Below are positions 1 to 6,525 of a DNA stretch of 31,699 nt, piece after piece. Source of the stretch: CAYUWH01 sp964448615. Lineage in GTDB: Bacteria > Patescibacteriota > Gracilibacteria > Peribacterales > Peribacteraceae. The stretch spans positions 1 to 31,699 of the forward strand of contig CAYUWH010000015.1 in the NCBI GenBank assembly GCA_964448615.1, given 5' to 3'. The notes under the pieces were generated by a model. It did not search any database. It was not told the DNA's origin and saw only the letters and a list, made by a program, of their open reading frames with translations. The first letter of the stretch is position 1, and each line of letters begins with the position of its first letter. The position numbers and the translations under genes are program-made.

Positions 1-295
1 ACTCCGTGCAGCGGTGCAGGAGGCGGATAGGGGTATGCAGGGGGAGTGAATGGTGACAGATCACCCAATAGGTATTTCACATTCCATATACCGCTTGTGT
101 TAGAGAAAAGAATGGAATTGGTGCATACACGGCGGTTCGATAAACACGCTCCGAAGGTAACAATCGTCGAACTCGATGTACCGATAGACTGGGCGCGGGA
201 ACGACATGACCCCGTATTAGCGCGATAGAGGAGATAGAAGTAGGTAAGGAAGGTCGAAACGGGTAGAGTGTGGGCGGTCTACATCCGCAACAATC
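1..295. other. Window edge with no recognised gene
   Basis: No family is recognisable here. Frame 2 is open from the window edge to a TGA at 47-49 and could be the last 15 codons of a truncated upstream gene (ending ADRGMQGE). A 60-codon frame from a GTG at 46 to the TAG at 226-228 (ending DWARERHDPVLAR) is also open, but it has no visible start signal or recognisable motif. From 229 to 295 the sequence is purine-rich; its segment at 242-254 resembles part of the inverted repeat at 30697-30754. Either frame may be coding, but neither is supported well enough to call. Confidence 0.25.
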
Positions 296-835
296 ATGCA
301 GAATAACCCCTACGATATTCGTTCATCAGAAGTGGCATGGTCGTGTCCTTGGTGGAAAGTGCGGCACGATGCCGTCACTGTGAACGGAAAAGATGGTGAC
401 TACTTCTATGTCGATAACAGTCCTTCCATTGTTGTCGTTCCGATTACTACGGAGGGGAAAATTGTGATGATTCGACAGTATCGACACCCCGTTCGCGATT
501 GGTGCTGGGAAGTTCCTGCAGGAAAAATAGAAAAGGGGCAATCACCAGAGGATGCAGTAAGGGCGGAGCTGCAAGAAGAAGTAGGAGGAGAGGCCGAGAG
601 AATTGAAAGGATAGCCAGTTTTTACAATACGAATGGCTCGTCCAATGAGCAGTCGCTGGTTTTTTTGGCTACAGGCGTGACATTAAGTAATCCCACCCGC
701 CATTTTATGGAAGTAATGGAATTGCATCAGAAGTCCGTTCAAGAGACGTTTGCCCTAGCGAGAAGTGGCGAGGTAACCGACTCTGTTTCTGCACTTGCAC
801 TGTTTCTTTGTGAAGACAAAATTAAATCACTTTAA
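296..835 (+). CDS. Nudix hydrolase, ADP-ribose pyrophosphatase-like
   Basis: This is a 179-aa protein of the Nudix hydrolase superfamily, which cleaves nucleoside diphosphates linked to another moiety. The sequence before the box (IVMIRQYRHPVRDWCWEVPAGKIE) is typical of the ADP-ribose pyrophosphatase subgroup, so NDP-sugar or ADP-ribose turnover is the likely role. The Nudix box spans residues 76-98 (G-K-I-E-K-G ... AELQEEVGG). The metal-binding E-L-x-E-E-x-G core is intact. The first conserved Glu of the box is Gln82 and the Arg of the REU triplet is Ala90, so the box is not canonical. Length is normal for the family. No Shine-Dalgarno sequence precedes the ATG. The gene converges with tRNA-Ile and a short hairpin separates them. 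Family assignment is firm; substrate is inferred. Confidence 0.9.
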   Translation: MQNNPYDIRSSEVAWSCPWWKVRHDAVTVNGKDGDYFYVDNSPSIVVVPITTEGKIVMIRQYRHPVRDWCWEVPAGKIEKGQSPEDAVRAELQEEVGGEAERIERIASFYNTNGSSNEQSLVFLATGVTLSNPTRHFMEVMELHQKSVQETFALARSGEVTDSVSALALFLCEDKIKSL

Positions 836-859
836 ATGGCTTTCCAAAGCCATAAATTT
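836..859. terminator. Hairpin between convergent Nudix gene and tRNA-Ile
   Basis: ATGGCTTT at 836-843 and AAAGCCAT at 846-853 form an 8-bp stem with a 2-nt CC gap, flanked by A/T runs on both sides. It begins directly after the Nudix stop codon and lies just 3' of tRNA-Ile on the other strand. It probably ends transcription in both directions, but the T tract is short, so the strength is uncertain. Confidence 0.55.
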
Positions 860-861
860 GA

Positions 862-938
862 TGGTGGGCGATGGCTGATTTGAACAGCCGACCTCGACAT
901 TATCAGTGTCGCGCTCTAACCAACTGAGCTAATCGCCC
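862..938 (-). tRNA. tRNA-Ile(GAT)
   Basis: The minus strand folds as a complete tRNA. The acceptor stem GGGCGAT (932-938) pairs with ATCGCCC (866-872). The D arm is GCTCAGTTGGTTAGAGC and the anticodon stem CGACA/TGTCG carries the loop CTGATAA, giving anticodon GAT. The T arm is GGCTG-TTCAAAT-CAGCC. Discriminator A is followed by an encoded CCA (862-864). The 22 nt covering its first 21 nt plus one flanking base occur again, interrupted, just upstream (see 960-1031). Confidence 0.97.
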
Positions 939-959
939 GAATGTTTGAAAGAAGTGTAG

Positions 960-1031
960 AACCAACTGCCTGTCCGGCGTAGTCGCGGCTCTGCCGAGCA
1001 GAGACGGACGAAGACGGAAGCTAATCGCCCG
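960..1031 (-). repeat. Partial tRNA-Ile 5' copy split by a 50-bp hairpin insert
   Basis: Plus-strand segments 960-968 (aaccaactg) and 1019-1031 (agctaatcgcccg) join to give exactly 918-939, the 5' end of tRNA-Ile plus one flanking base, with no mismatch in 22 nt. A 50-bp segment (969-1018) lies between them. The insert contains a 6-bp hairpin with 3-nt loop (CTCTGC at 989-994, GCAGAG at 998-1003). Its ends carry imperfect complementary arms, with CTTCG on one side and CTACG on the other when read on the minus strand. A 21-nt spacer follows, then the intact tRNA. The tRNA 3' part is absent, so this copy is not a gene. Confidence 0.85.
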
Positions 1032-1041
1032 GAACTGCAAG

Positions 1042-1070
1042 AGGGTACGAAGAAATGCGCTGTAGGTCAA
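1042..1070 (-). promoter_or_regulatory. Probable promoter of tRNA-Ile
   Basis: On the minus strand TTGACC (1070-1065) and TACCCT (1047-1042) are separated by 17 nt. This places the start about 5 nt before the partial tRNA copy rather than before the intact tRNA, which suggests it is the ancestral tRNA promoter. A second minus-strand box, TATAAT (1108-1103), lies further upstream and could also feed the tRNA. Confidence 0.45.
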
Positions 1071-1148
1071 TAAAAACGCACTATCGGCCTGTATGCACAG
1101 CTATTATAGAGTAAATATCGGAATCTCGCCAAATTCTGCATAGTGTAC

Positions 1149-1171
1149 AAAAAACGGGGCCGAAGCCCCGT
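1149..1171 (-). terminator. Rho-independent terminator of the secreted-protein gene
   Basis: Read on the minus strand, a GC-rich stem ACGGGGC/GCCCCGT closed by a TTCG tetraloop is followed by a run of T (complement of the A run at 1149-1154). It sits 25 nt after the stop codon of the 1196-1612 gene. Confidence 0.9.
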
Positions 1172-1195
1172 TTGAGTTTCCGAGAGGAAAACGTC

Positions 1196-1612
1196 TTAGT
1201 TCGAAGAAACCGAAGATGCTGCGGACGAAGCCGAGCTTGCAGCGGAACTTACGGACGAGGAGCTCGTGGAAGACACGCTGGACCAGCTGCTCCAGTTCCA
1301 GTTTGAATTTCTTCCATCTTTCAAGAACGCCTTCACGCAAGCGGCGCGCTCTTGGCCCCATACAGTTTTGCAAGCTTCAGAAGGCGTCATTTTTTGCTTG
1401 ATCATGCTCTTGAGCAAGCGGGGCGATACTCTCTTATTGGCCTTCTCTTTGGCCTTGAGTGCTGCACGGTCGATCTTTTTTTCCACTTTGACTTCAATTT
1501 TGTGTTCCATTTTCTGCAAGTTGCGCTTGAGTTGCGCCGTGTTCATGGCGAATGCCGGTGCGGAGGCCAGCAGGAGCGAGCCTGCGACTGCCGCGGAAAG
1601 AAGTTTGTTCAT
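1196..1612 (-). CDS. Small secreted protein with Ser-rich tail, function unknown
   Basis: This 138-aa protein has a clear Sec signal peptide: a short basic start (MNK), a hydrophobic core at about residues 5-20, and a likely cleavage after AFA at residue 22. The mature part starts with a Lys/Glu-rich amphipathic helix (about residues 25-75). A short segment with two cysteines follows (C-K-T-V-W-G-Q-E-R-A-A-C), and the protein ends in about 35 residues of almost only Ser, Ala and Val. I do not recognise the family. The low-complexity tail suggests an exposed linker or surface protein, which is inference. The gene is monocistronic, with its own strong terminator and a pyrimidine-rich leader (ttcttccttccccc) instead of a Shine-Dalgarno site. 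Confidence 0.8.
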   Translation of the reverse strand: MNKLLSAAVAGSLLLASAPAFAMNTAQLKRNLQKMEHKIEVKVEKKIDRAALKAKEKANKRVSPRLLKSMIKQKMTPSEACKTVWGQERAACVKAFLKDGRNSNWNWSSWSSVSSTSSSSVSSAASSASSAASSVSSN

Positions 1613-1687
1613 AAAACGGGGGAAGGAAGAATTGATTGCCTGAGTCTACGTGACGCTTGCTTTTGTTCCACTTGCTTTTTCCGGTGA

Positions 1688-2617
1688 TTAATTTTTCTTG
1701 TAAATGGAGGTGACGCTCTTGCCGCTTTCGATATGGCGGATCACTTGCGCGAGCAGCGGGGCGATGGGGAGAATGGTCAGCCCTTTGAAGGACTTTTCGA
1801 CGGGAATGCTGTCCGTGACCACCACTTCTTTAAAAGCGGCTTCCTTCAGGCGTTCAATCGCTGAGCCCGAAAACACCGGATGCACAGCAGCTACGTACAC
1901 ATCGTCATTGGCGCCGCGCTTGATGAGCGCTTCCTTGGCGGCGGAGAGCGTGCCCGCGGTATCGATCATATCGTCGAACAAAATGCAGGTTCTGCCTGAA
2001 ACATCGCCGACAATTTCAAGAATGGCGGCTTTGTTATGTTCACTCCGGGTTTTGTGCATGATCGCGAGATCCGCACCCAGAACATCCGCGAATTTCTTTG
2101 CCTGCTTCGCGCCGCCGATATCCGGCGAAACGACGATCGCATCTTTGAGTTTCTTGGCTTTGAAATACTCCGCGAACAAGGGGCGAGCGTCGAGTGCATC
2201 GACCGGTACCGAGAAAAAGCCCTGAATCTGATCGGAGTGAAGATTGAGTGTGATCACATGTCCCGCGCCCGATTTCTCCAATAAATCCGCAATCAATTTC
2301 GCGGAAATGCCTTCGCGCGGTTCAGAGATGCGATCCTGGCGCGCGTAGGGAAGATAGGGGAGTAAGACGTGCACCGAAGAAGCGAAGCTGAGCCTTGCCG
2401 CTTGGCACATGATGAATAACTCAAACAAATATTCATCGGGCCGCCTCCCCGGCGCCTGCAACACATACACGCTCTGACCGCGAACCGATTGCTCGAATTT
2501 CACGTACGCTTCACCCGAACTGAAGCGCTTGAGCGTGATGGCGCCTGTGGTCGTCCCCAATTCCTGCGCGATGGCGGAGGCCAGTGCCGGATGAGAAGAG
2601 CCCGCAAAGAGTTGCAT
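1688..2617 (-). CDS. prs: Ribose-phosphate pyrophosphokinase (PRPP synthetase)
   Basis: This 309-aa protein makes PRPP from ribose 5-phosphate and ATP, feeding nucleotide and cofactor synthesis. Features seen are the flexible-loop motif YARQDR (91-96), the ribose-phosphate segment LHSDQIQGFF (126-135, family form LHAxQIQGFF), a D-I-G-G segment at 166-169, and the PRPP loop CILFDDMIDTAGT (211-223). Length matches bacterial class I enzymes. The start fits the family N-terminus (MQLFAGSSHPALA). No Shine-Dalgarno site is present; a TAGCAT box lies 10 nt before the ATG, so the mRNA is probably nearly leaderless. It is divergent from the PRC-barrel gene, with only 20 nt between start codons. Confidence 0.95.
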   Translation of the reverse strand: MQLFAGSSHPALASAIAQELGTTTGAITLKRFSSGEAYVKFEQSVRGQSVYVLQAPGRRPDEYLFELFIMCQAARLSFASSVHVLLPYLPYARQDRISEPREGISAKLIADLLEKSGAGHVITLNLHSDQIQGFFSVPVDALDARPLFAEYFKAKKLKDAIVVSPDIGGAKQAKKFADVLGADLAIMHKTRSEHNKAAILEIVGDVSGRTCILFDDMIDTAGTLSAAKEALIKRGANDDVYVAAVHPVFSGSAIERLKEAAFKEVVVTDSIPVEKSFKGLTILPIAPLLAQVIRHIESGKSVTSIYKKN

Positions 2618-2637
2618 GTGTAGTATGATGCTATCAG
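2618..2637. promoter_or_regulatory. Divergent promoter between prs and PRC-barrel gene
   Basis: Only 20 nt separate the two start codons. On the plus strand TATGAT (2624-2629) lies 8 nt before the ATG at 2638. On the minus strand TAGCAT (2633-2628) lies 10 nt before the prs ATG. Both transcripts would begin at or within a few nt of the start codon. No clear -35 boxes are seen, and any would lie in the opposite coding region. Confidence 0.55.
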
Positions 2638-3222
2638 ATGCACGTTCGACTTTCTACCTGTATCGGCACCCCCGTTCTCGATGAAACCACCGAGCAGAGT
2701 GCCGGGACGCTCTCTTCGATCCTCATTCATCCTGATCAGGGCACCATCGAAGGGATTTTCGTGACGCAGCGGCAGATGCTGCATACGCAGACGCAGTTCG
2801 TTGCCGTTACCGATGTGCTGCATTGGGGTACCCACATCCGGATCCGTGATATGGATGCCCTCTCCGATCTGTCTGAGCGCATACGCTTGCAGGCATTCGT
2901 GGACGAAGGAAGGACCGTGCTCGGGCAGCGGCTGATGACCGTGGGAGGAGTCTACCTTGGGGTGTGCAAAGACGTGCAGTTCAATACGCATACCTTCGTG
3001 TTGGAGTGGTTGTTCCCGCGACTGTTTCTTCGATGGGGCATAGCATTGCCGGTATCGGTTATCGTTGAAGTAAAACCCGATGCCATCATCGTCCGTGAGA
3101 CGGCAGCGGGAATCGAAGAGAAGACGCCTATACTGCAAACGCTTGAAGAATTAGCGAAGACGCCGACGGCCGGGATGGCACCCTTCGACGAGCTCAGGGT
3201 GACATCCAAAATGTCATGGTGA
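2638..3222 (+). CDS. PRC-barrel-like protein with repeat-derived C-terminus
   Basis: This 194-aa soluble protein appears to hold two PRC-barrel-like units: residues about 1-75 (GTPVLDETTEQSAGTLSSIL ... GIFVTQ) and about 85-160 (GQRLMTVGGVYLGVCKDVQF). PRC barrels are small beta-rich modules in RNA-processing and photosystem proteins; the role here is unknown. From residue 178 onward the sequence (GMAPFDELRVTSKMSW) is encoded by a palindromic repeat at 3172-3235. The native C-terminus has therefore probably been replaced, and the stop codon lies within the repeat. The start is supported by TATGAT 8 nt upstream. The family call rests on pattern only and is moderate. Confidence 0.7.
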   Translation: MHVRLSTCIGTPVLDETTEQSAGTLSSILIHPDQGTIEGIFVTQRQMLHTQTQFVAVTDVLHWGTHIRIRDMDALSDLSERIRLQAFVDEGRTVLGQRLMTVGGVYLGVCKDVQFNTHTFVLEWLFPRLFLRWGIALPVSVIVEVKPDAIIVRETAAGIEEKTPILQTLEELAKTPTAGMAPFDELRVTSKMSW

Positions 3223-3235
3223 GCGATGCCATCCC
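3172..3235. repeat. Compound palindromic repeat inside coding sequence
   Basis: Outer arms GGGATGGCA (3172-3180) and TGCCATCCC (3227-3235) enclose two smaller hairpins. These are CACCCT/AGGGTG (3179-3184 with 3196-3201) and TGACAT/ATGTCA (3200-3205 with 3211-3216). The core with CCCTTCGACGAGCTCAGGG looks like a dispersed bacterial repeat type I have seen in many genomes, though this is from memory. It spans the last 17 codons of the PRC-barrel gene and its stop codon. Confidence 0.85.
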
Positions 3236-3265
3236 GAGCAAGGTCGAGGGACGAACCATGACCAC

Positions 3266-3297
3266 AAAAAAGGCCGCATTCCTGCGGCCTTCTATTC
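3266..3297. terminator. Terminator between PRC-barrel gene and pilin-like gene
   Basis: A perfect 9-bp stem AAGGCCGCA (3270-3278) / TGCGGCCTT (3283-3291) has a 4-nt loop. The run of A at 3266-3271 becomes a T tract on the minus strand, so it is strongest for the pilin-like gene that ends at 3313. On the plus strand the following TTCTATT is a weak tract, so it may also act for the PRC-barrel gene. Confidence 0.88.
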
Positions 3298-3312
3298 CGA
3301 AGAGAGAAACCC

Positions 3313-3708
3313 TTATTGGCTGACTCCTCCGACCTGGCTCGCCAGGTAGTTGGTGACGAGACCGACAATCACGCGGGCGAACAGCACGATCACTAGACCG
3401 AGCAATGCGTAGTAGATCGTCTTCTTGGCTTTGCCCATCGCGTCTTCATTGCCTTGAGAGATGATCAGCTGGATACCGGCGATGACGATCACGACCACCG
3501 CAATGAGCGCGAGGAAGTTCAGGACCGCCGTGATAATAGTGATGATGATATTACGGTAGGCTTGCGTGTTCTGACCTGCAGGAGGAGTGCCCGGAAGGTT
3601 GGGATCCGGACCGGCGAATGCCTGGGCGAACGCGGAAGAAATACCGACCAACGCAGAGACGCCCGCCGCAGAGGCAGCCAGAGTCCAGCGCTGAAGAGTG
3701 GTGTTCAT
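3313..3708 (-). CDS. Pilin-like TrbC/VirB2-type small membrane protein
   Basis: This 131-aa protein has an N-terminal hydrophobic signal (residues about 8-28, ending ...SSAFAQAFA) and a Pro/Gly-rich stretch (PDPNLPGTPPAGQ). Two long hydrophobic helices follow (about 48-75 and 93-118), joined by a short charged loop (SQGNEDAMGKAKK). That layout is seen in TrbC/VirB2-type pilins and in the pilin-like conjugal-transfer family common in Patescibacteria. It may form an envelope filament or membrane channel subunit, but no secretion genes lie beside it. The frame is open to 3843, but the Met at 3708 gives a proper signal peptide and a pyrimidine-rich leader. It has its own terminator. Confidence 0.7.
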   Translation of the reverse strand: MNTTLQRWTLAASAAGVSALVGISSAFAQAFAGPDPNLPGTPPAGQNTQAYRNIIITIITAVLNFLALIAVVVIVIAGIQLIISQGNEDAMGKAKKTIYYALLGLVIVLFARVIVGLVTNYLASQVGGVSQ

Positions 3709-3808
3709 AGAATGAGGGAAGAAGAACGTCCGTAGTCTTCTCCAGAATGTTTGCTTGCGCAAGATTGAAACAGAGTCCGAGTAGCACATCGAATTGACGT
3801 TGTGGCAG

Positions 3809-4390
3809 TTACTCACTCTCGTGAGAGAAGAAGCCCAGTCCAATCAGCAGCATTGCAGGCAGTGCAAACCAAATATTCTGATAATCGATCATCGTCTTCA
3901 CAAGTGTGCTGCTTGCAAGGATGGGTTGCAGCGCGCTTGCTTGTTCCAAGTTCGGGTCCAGCAGCGGGCTGCCGGCGACAAATGTCAGCAACGTGACCAT
4001 CAGTAATCCCGCCGTGGAAAAACCGAATGCACCGACGAGCAGCGTATCAGCCATCGATCCCAGGTCTTTGTTATATTCCACATCAAAGCCTCCTCGATTT
4101 TCAATGAAGATGATTGTCGCGACGAATCCCGCGAGTTTAAGGACCGAGAGAAAGCTCAGATCTCCGGAAAATCCCAGCAAGGTGAAGTACCCTTCTCCGT
4201 AGATCATGAGATCTGCGATCGCATTACCCAGTCCCTGAATCGCCAAGATGGAAATGTACGTCGCGATAATGATTTTCACCGACTCGTGTTTTCCCATGAT
4301 AAAGCTGTACGCGACCACGATCGCGAAAAATACGATCACGAGCAGATCCCAACTGAGTGAGAGGTCCAAAGAAAGCGGCACGGCTGACAT
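3809..4390 (-). CDS. Polytopic membrane protein of unknown function
   Basis: This 193-aa protein has about five hydrophobic segments: near residues 15-33, 42-64, 80-98, 115-140 and 168-188. I do not recognise a family. The start chosen is the Met at 4390 (MSAVPLSLDL), 43 nt after the tsaD stop. An in-frame Met at 4459 would overlap the tsaD end and add a hydrophilic stretch with no obvious purpose. It lies between tsaD and the pilin-like gene on the same strand, so it may be co-transcribed with tsaD. The neighbouring pilin-like gene hints at a shared envelope role, but this is weak. Confidence 0.65.
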   Translation of the reverse strand: MSAVPLSLDLSLSWDLLVIVFFAIVVAYSFIMGKHESVKIIIATYISILAIQGLGNAIADLMIYGEGYFTLLGFSGDLSFLSVLKLAGFVATIIFIENRGGFDVEYNKDLGSMADTLLVGAFGFSTAGLLMVTLLTFVAGSPLLDPNLEQASALQPILASSTLVKTMIDYQNIWFALPAMLLIGLGFFSHESE

Positions 4391-4433
4391 GCTATCGCGC
4401 CGATCCGATGCATACCAGCGCCCGAGCGATACT

Positions 4434-5465
4434 TCACGAGGAATGAATGGCGCCTGCAAGCGGTAATGCGGCCGATGTCACGAAGGATTGCATCGCATAT
4501 GTCGCATCTTCTCGCTGCAAATAGTGCGCGGCAGCGGCGATCATCGCGGCGTTGTCCGTGCAATACGCCGATGACAACGGTGTGCGAACCACAATGCTTT
4601 TGTCGCAGAGTGCCTTCACCATCTCGCGCAGGTGTGCGTTGGCGGAGACGCCGCCGACGATATGCACTTCGCGGATACTTGGATGCGCATCGAGTGCGTG
4701 CTCAACACGGCTGACGAGGTGGTTGCAGAGTGCATGCTCGTAGGAGGCCGCGAGATCTGCGATCTGTTCCTCTTTCAGTCCACCGTTATCGCGGATCGTG
4801 TAGCGCAGTGCCGTCTTCAGGCCGGAGAAGCTGAAATCGAAGGTTGCCTCCTGTTTCAGCGGAGAGGGGAACGCGAATGCATTGATGCTTCCCTCCTGTG
4901 CTTTTTCTGCGATGGCGGGGCCACCGGGATAGGGGAGTCCGAGCAGGTTCGCGCCTTTGTCGAAGGCTTCTCCCGCGGCATCATCGCGTGTGCGGCCGAG
5001 CAAGGTGCCTTTGGTATGTGCCGTGCGCAACCAGAGTTCCGTGTGTCCGCCGGATGCCGAAAGTGTGAGAATGGGAAACTGCGGCTCGTCTTCGGTGCCA
5101 AGCCACGTTGAGGTCAGATGCCCGAGCGTGTGATGGACGCCGATCAATGGTTTGTCCCACAACAAAGAAAGAATGCGCGCCGTCGACGTGCCGACCAAGA
5201 GAGATCCCAGCAGTCCCGGTCCTTTCGTGACGGCGATCGCATCGAGATCGTGCGGCGTCAGGCCGGTGCCGACCAATGCTTCTTCGAGCGTGGGTATCAT
5301 GCATTCCACTTGTTTGCGGGCGGCTTGTTCCGGAATCACGCCGCCGGTGTGAGCGAAAGATTGCCGGGAACTCGCGATGACATTCGAGCGCACGCGCCGT
5401 CCGTCTTCCACGACGGCGGCCGCTGTTTCATCGCACGAGGTTTCGAGGGCAAGAATGAGGCTCAT
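4434..5465 (-). CDS. tsaD: tRNA N6-adenosine threonylcarbamoyltransferase
   Basis: This 343-aa protein transfers threonylcarbamoyl to A37 of ANN-decoding tRNAs, working with TsaB and TsaE. The N-terminus LALETSCDETAAAVV is the family hallmark. The metal-binding H-x3-H occurs as HTLGH (112-116), and SASGGHTELW (137-146) follows. The second half of the ASKHA fold shows FDKGANLLGLPYPGGPAI and HIVGGVSANAHLR, and a late metal Asp in C-T-D-N-A-A-M-I-A. Length is typical. The start ATG lies 9 nt after a TAGTAT box, so its mRNA is probably nearly leaderless. It is divergent from the glycosyltransferase operon and leads the minus-strand group that includes the membrane protein. Confidence 0.96.
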   Translation of the reverse strand: MSLILALETSCDETAAAVVEDGRRVRSNVIASSRQSFAHTGGVIPEQAARKQVECMIPTLEEALVGTGLTPHDLDAIAVTKGPGLLGSLLVGTSTARILSLLWDKPLIGVHHTLGHLTSTWLGTEDEPQFPILTLSASGGHTELWLRTAHTKGTLLGRTRDDAAGEAFDKGANLLGLPYPGGPAIAEKAQEGSINAFAFPSPLKQEATFDFSFSGLKTALRYTIRDNGGLKEEQIADLAASYEHALCNHLVSRVEHALDAHPSIREVHIVGGVSANAHLREMVKALCDKSIVVRTPLSSAYCTDNAAMIAAAAHYLQREDATYAMQSFVTSAALPLAGAIHSS

Positions 5466-5473
5466 GGCTCAGG

Positions 5474-5481
5474 TATACTAG
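5474..5481. promoter_or_regulatory. Shared divergent -10 region, tsaD and glycosyltransferase operon
   Basis: GGTATACTAG gives overlapping -10 hexamers on both strands. TATACT (5474-5479) lies 11 nt before the ATG at 5491. TAGTAT (5480-5475, minus) lies 9 nt before the tsaD ATG. The two promoters would compete for the same DNA. No good -35 is visible on either side. Confidence 0.55.
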
Positions 5482-5490
5482 CGCAGAATC

Positions 5491-6525
5491 ATGGCTTCCG
5501 TGCTCTTTATTACCCGGTCATGGCAAGGAACCGGCGGTCTTCAGCAATTGAGCCGCGATCTTTGGCGTGGAATGCAGAATCACTATGGCGCTGATGCGGC
5601 GCTCTGCGCGTTCAGCGGCCCGAATCTCCTCCTTCCCTTTTTTGGGATTCGGGCTTTCTGTCGCGGAATTCTTGCGGCACGAATGGGGGTGCGTCTCCAT
5701 GGCGGGGATGCATCGATATCCATTCTTCTCGCAGCGGTAAAATGGTTCGTGCCTCATGCGCACTGTTCGGTAACGGCGGCAGGTCTCGATGTCATTTATC
5801 CGAATGCAGCGTATCAGTGGATGCTTGCCAGAAGTGTGCGATGCATGGATGTCGTCTGTTGTATCAGTGCAGCGACTGCGGAGGTTGTGCACAACAGAGG
5901 CATTCCGCCAGAACGAATCCGCACTATTCCGTGCGGCATTTGGCCAGAAGATGCGGCGCCGTCCGTTTCGCGCACGAATCCTGCCCCGCATCTCGTATCC
6001 ATCGGGCGTCTTGTCCCACGGAAGGGGGTGGTGTGGTTTGTGCGGGAGGTCATGCCGCATCTTCTTCAAACATTTCCGTCTCTTCATCTTTCCATTGCAG
6101 GGAGCGGTCCTGAGGAATCCGTGATCCGTGAAACGATTACTGCGTTGCATCTTCAGAAACATGTCTCACTGCTCGGTGTGATTTCTGATGCGCAGCGCAG
6201 TGCGTTACTGCATGAAGCGGATGTATTCGTGATGCCGGTGATCCCGAAAGAGGGAGACATGGAAGGATTCGGGATCGTGTGTCTCGAAGCGGGGAGAGCG
6301 GGCATTCCGACCGCCGGCGCGGCGATCGGCGGCGTGATGGATGCGATGATCGATGGCGTGACCGGGCGTTTTTTTCAGCCAGGAAACAGTGAAGACTGCG
6401 TGCGCGTCATTACGGAATTATTGAGGAATCCATTGGTGCGTGTGGCTATTTCCCGTGCGACGCTTGAGCGATATTCGTGGGAACGCCTCATGACGCGCTA
6501 TCATCAGGAAGTCTTTGAGTTCTGA
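5491..6525 (+). CDS. GT4-family glycosyltransferase
   Basis: This 344-aa GT-B retaining glycosyltransferase probably acts at the inner face of the membrane in surface polysaccharide or glycolipid synthesis. The N-terminal acceptor domain starts FITRSWQGTGGLQQLSRDL. The C-terminal donor domain shows VSIGRLVPRKGV (169-180) and the E-x7-E signature EGFGIVCLE (258-266), whose residues contact the nucleotide sugar. Sugar and acceptor cannot be read from the sequence. It is first in an operon: the next gene overlaps by 11 nt, followed by a GT-C-like protein and lgt. A TATACT box 11 nt upstream suggests a very short leader. Confidence 0.9.
   Translation: MASVLFITRSWQGTGGLQQLSRDLWRGMQNHYGADAALCAFSGPNLLLPFFGIRAFCRGILAARMGVRLHGGDASISILLAAVKWFVPHAHCSVTAAGLDVIYPNAAYQWMLARSVRCMDVVCCISAATAEVVHNRGIPPERIRTIPCGIWPEDAAPSVSRTNPAPHLVSIGRLVPRKGVVWFVREVMPHLLQTFPSLHLSIAGSGPEESVIRETITALHLQKHVSLLGVISDAQRSALLHEADVFVMPVIPKEGDMEGFGIVCLEAGRAGIPTAGAAIGGVMDAMIDGVTGRFFQPGNSEDCVRVITELLRNPLVRVAISRATLERYSWERLMTRYHQEVFEF

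Noticed and set aside
969..1018. Self-spliced or archaeal-type tRNA intron
   Set aside because: The split copy lacks the rest of the tRNA and a complete, uninterrupted tRNA-Ile lies directly downstream, so this is not an intron of a working gene.
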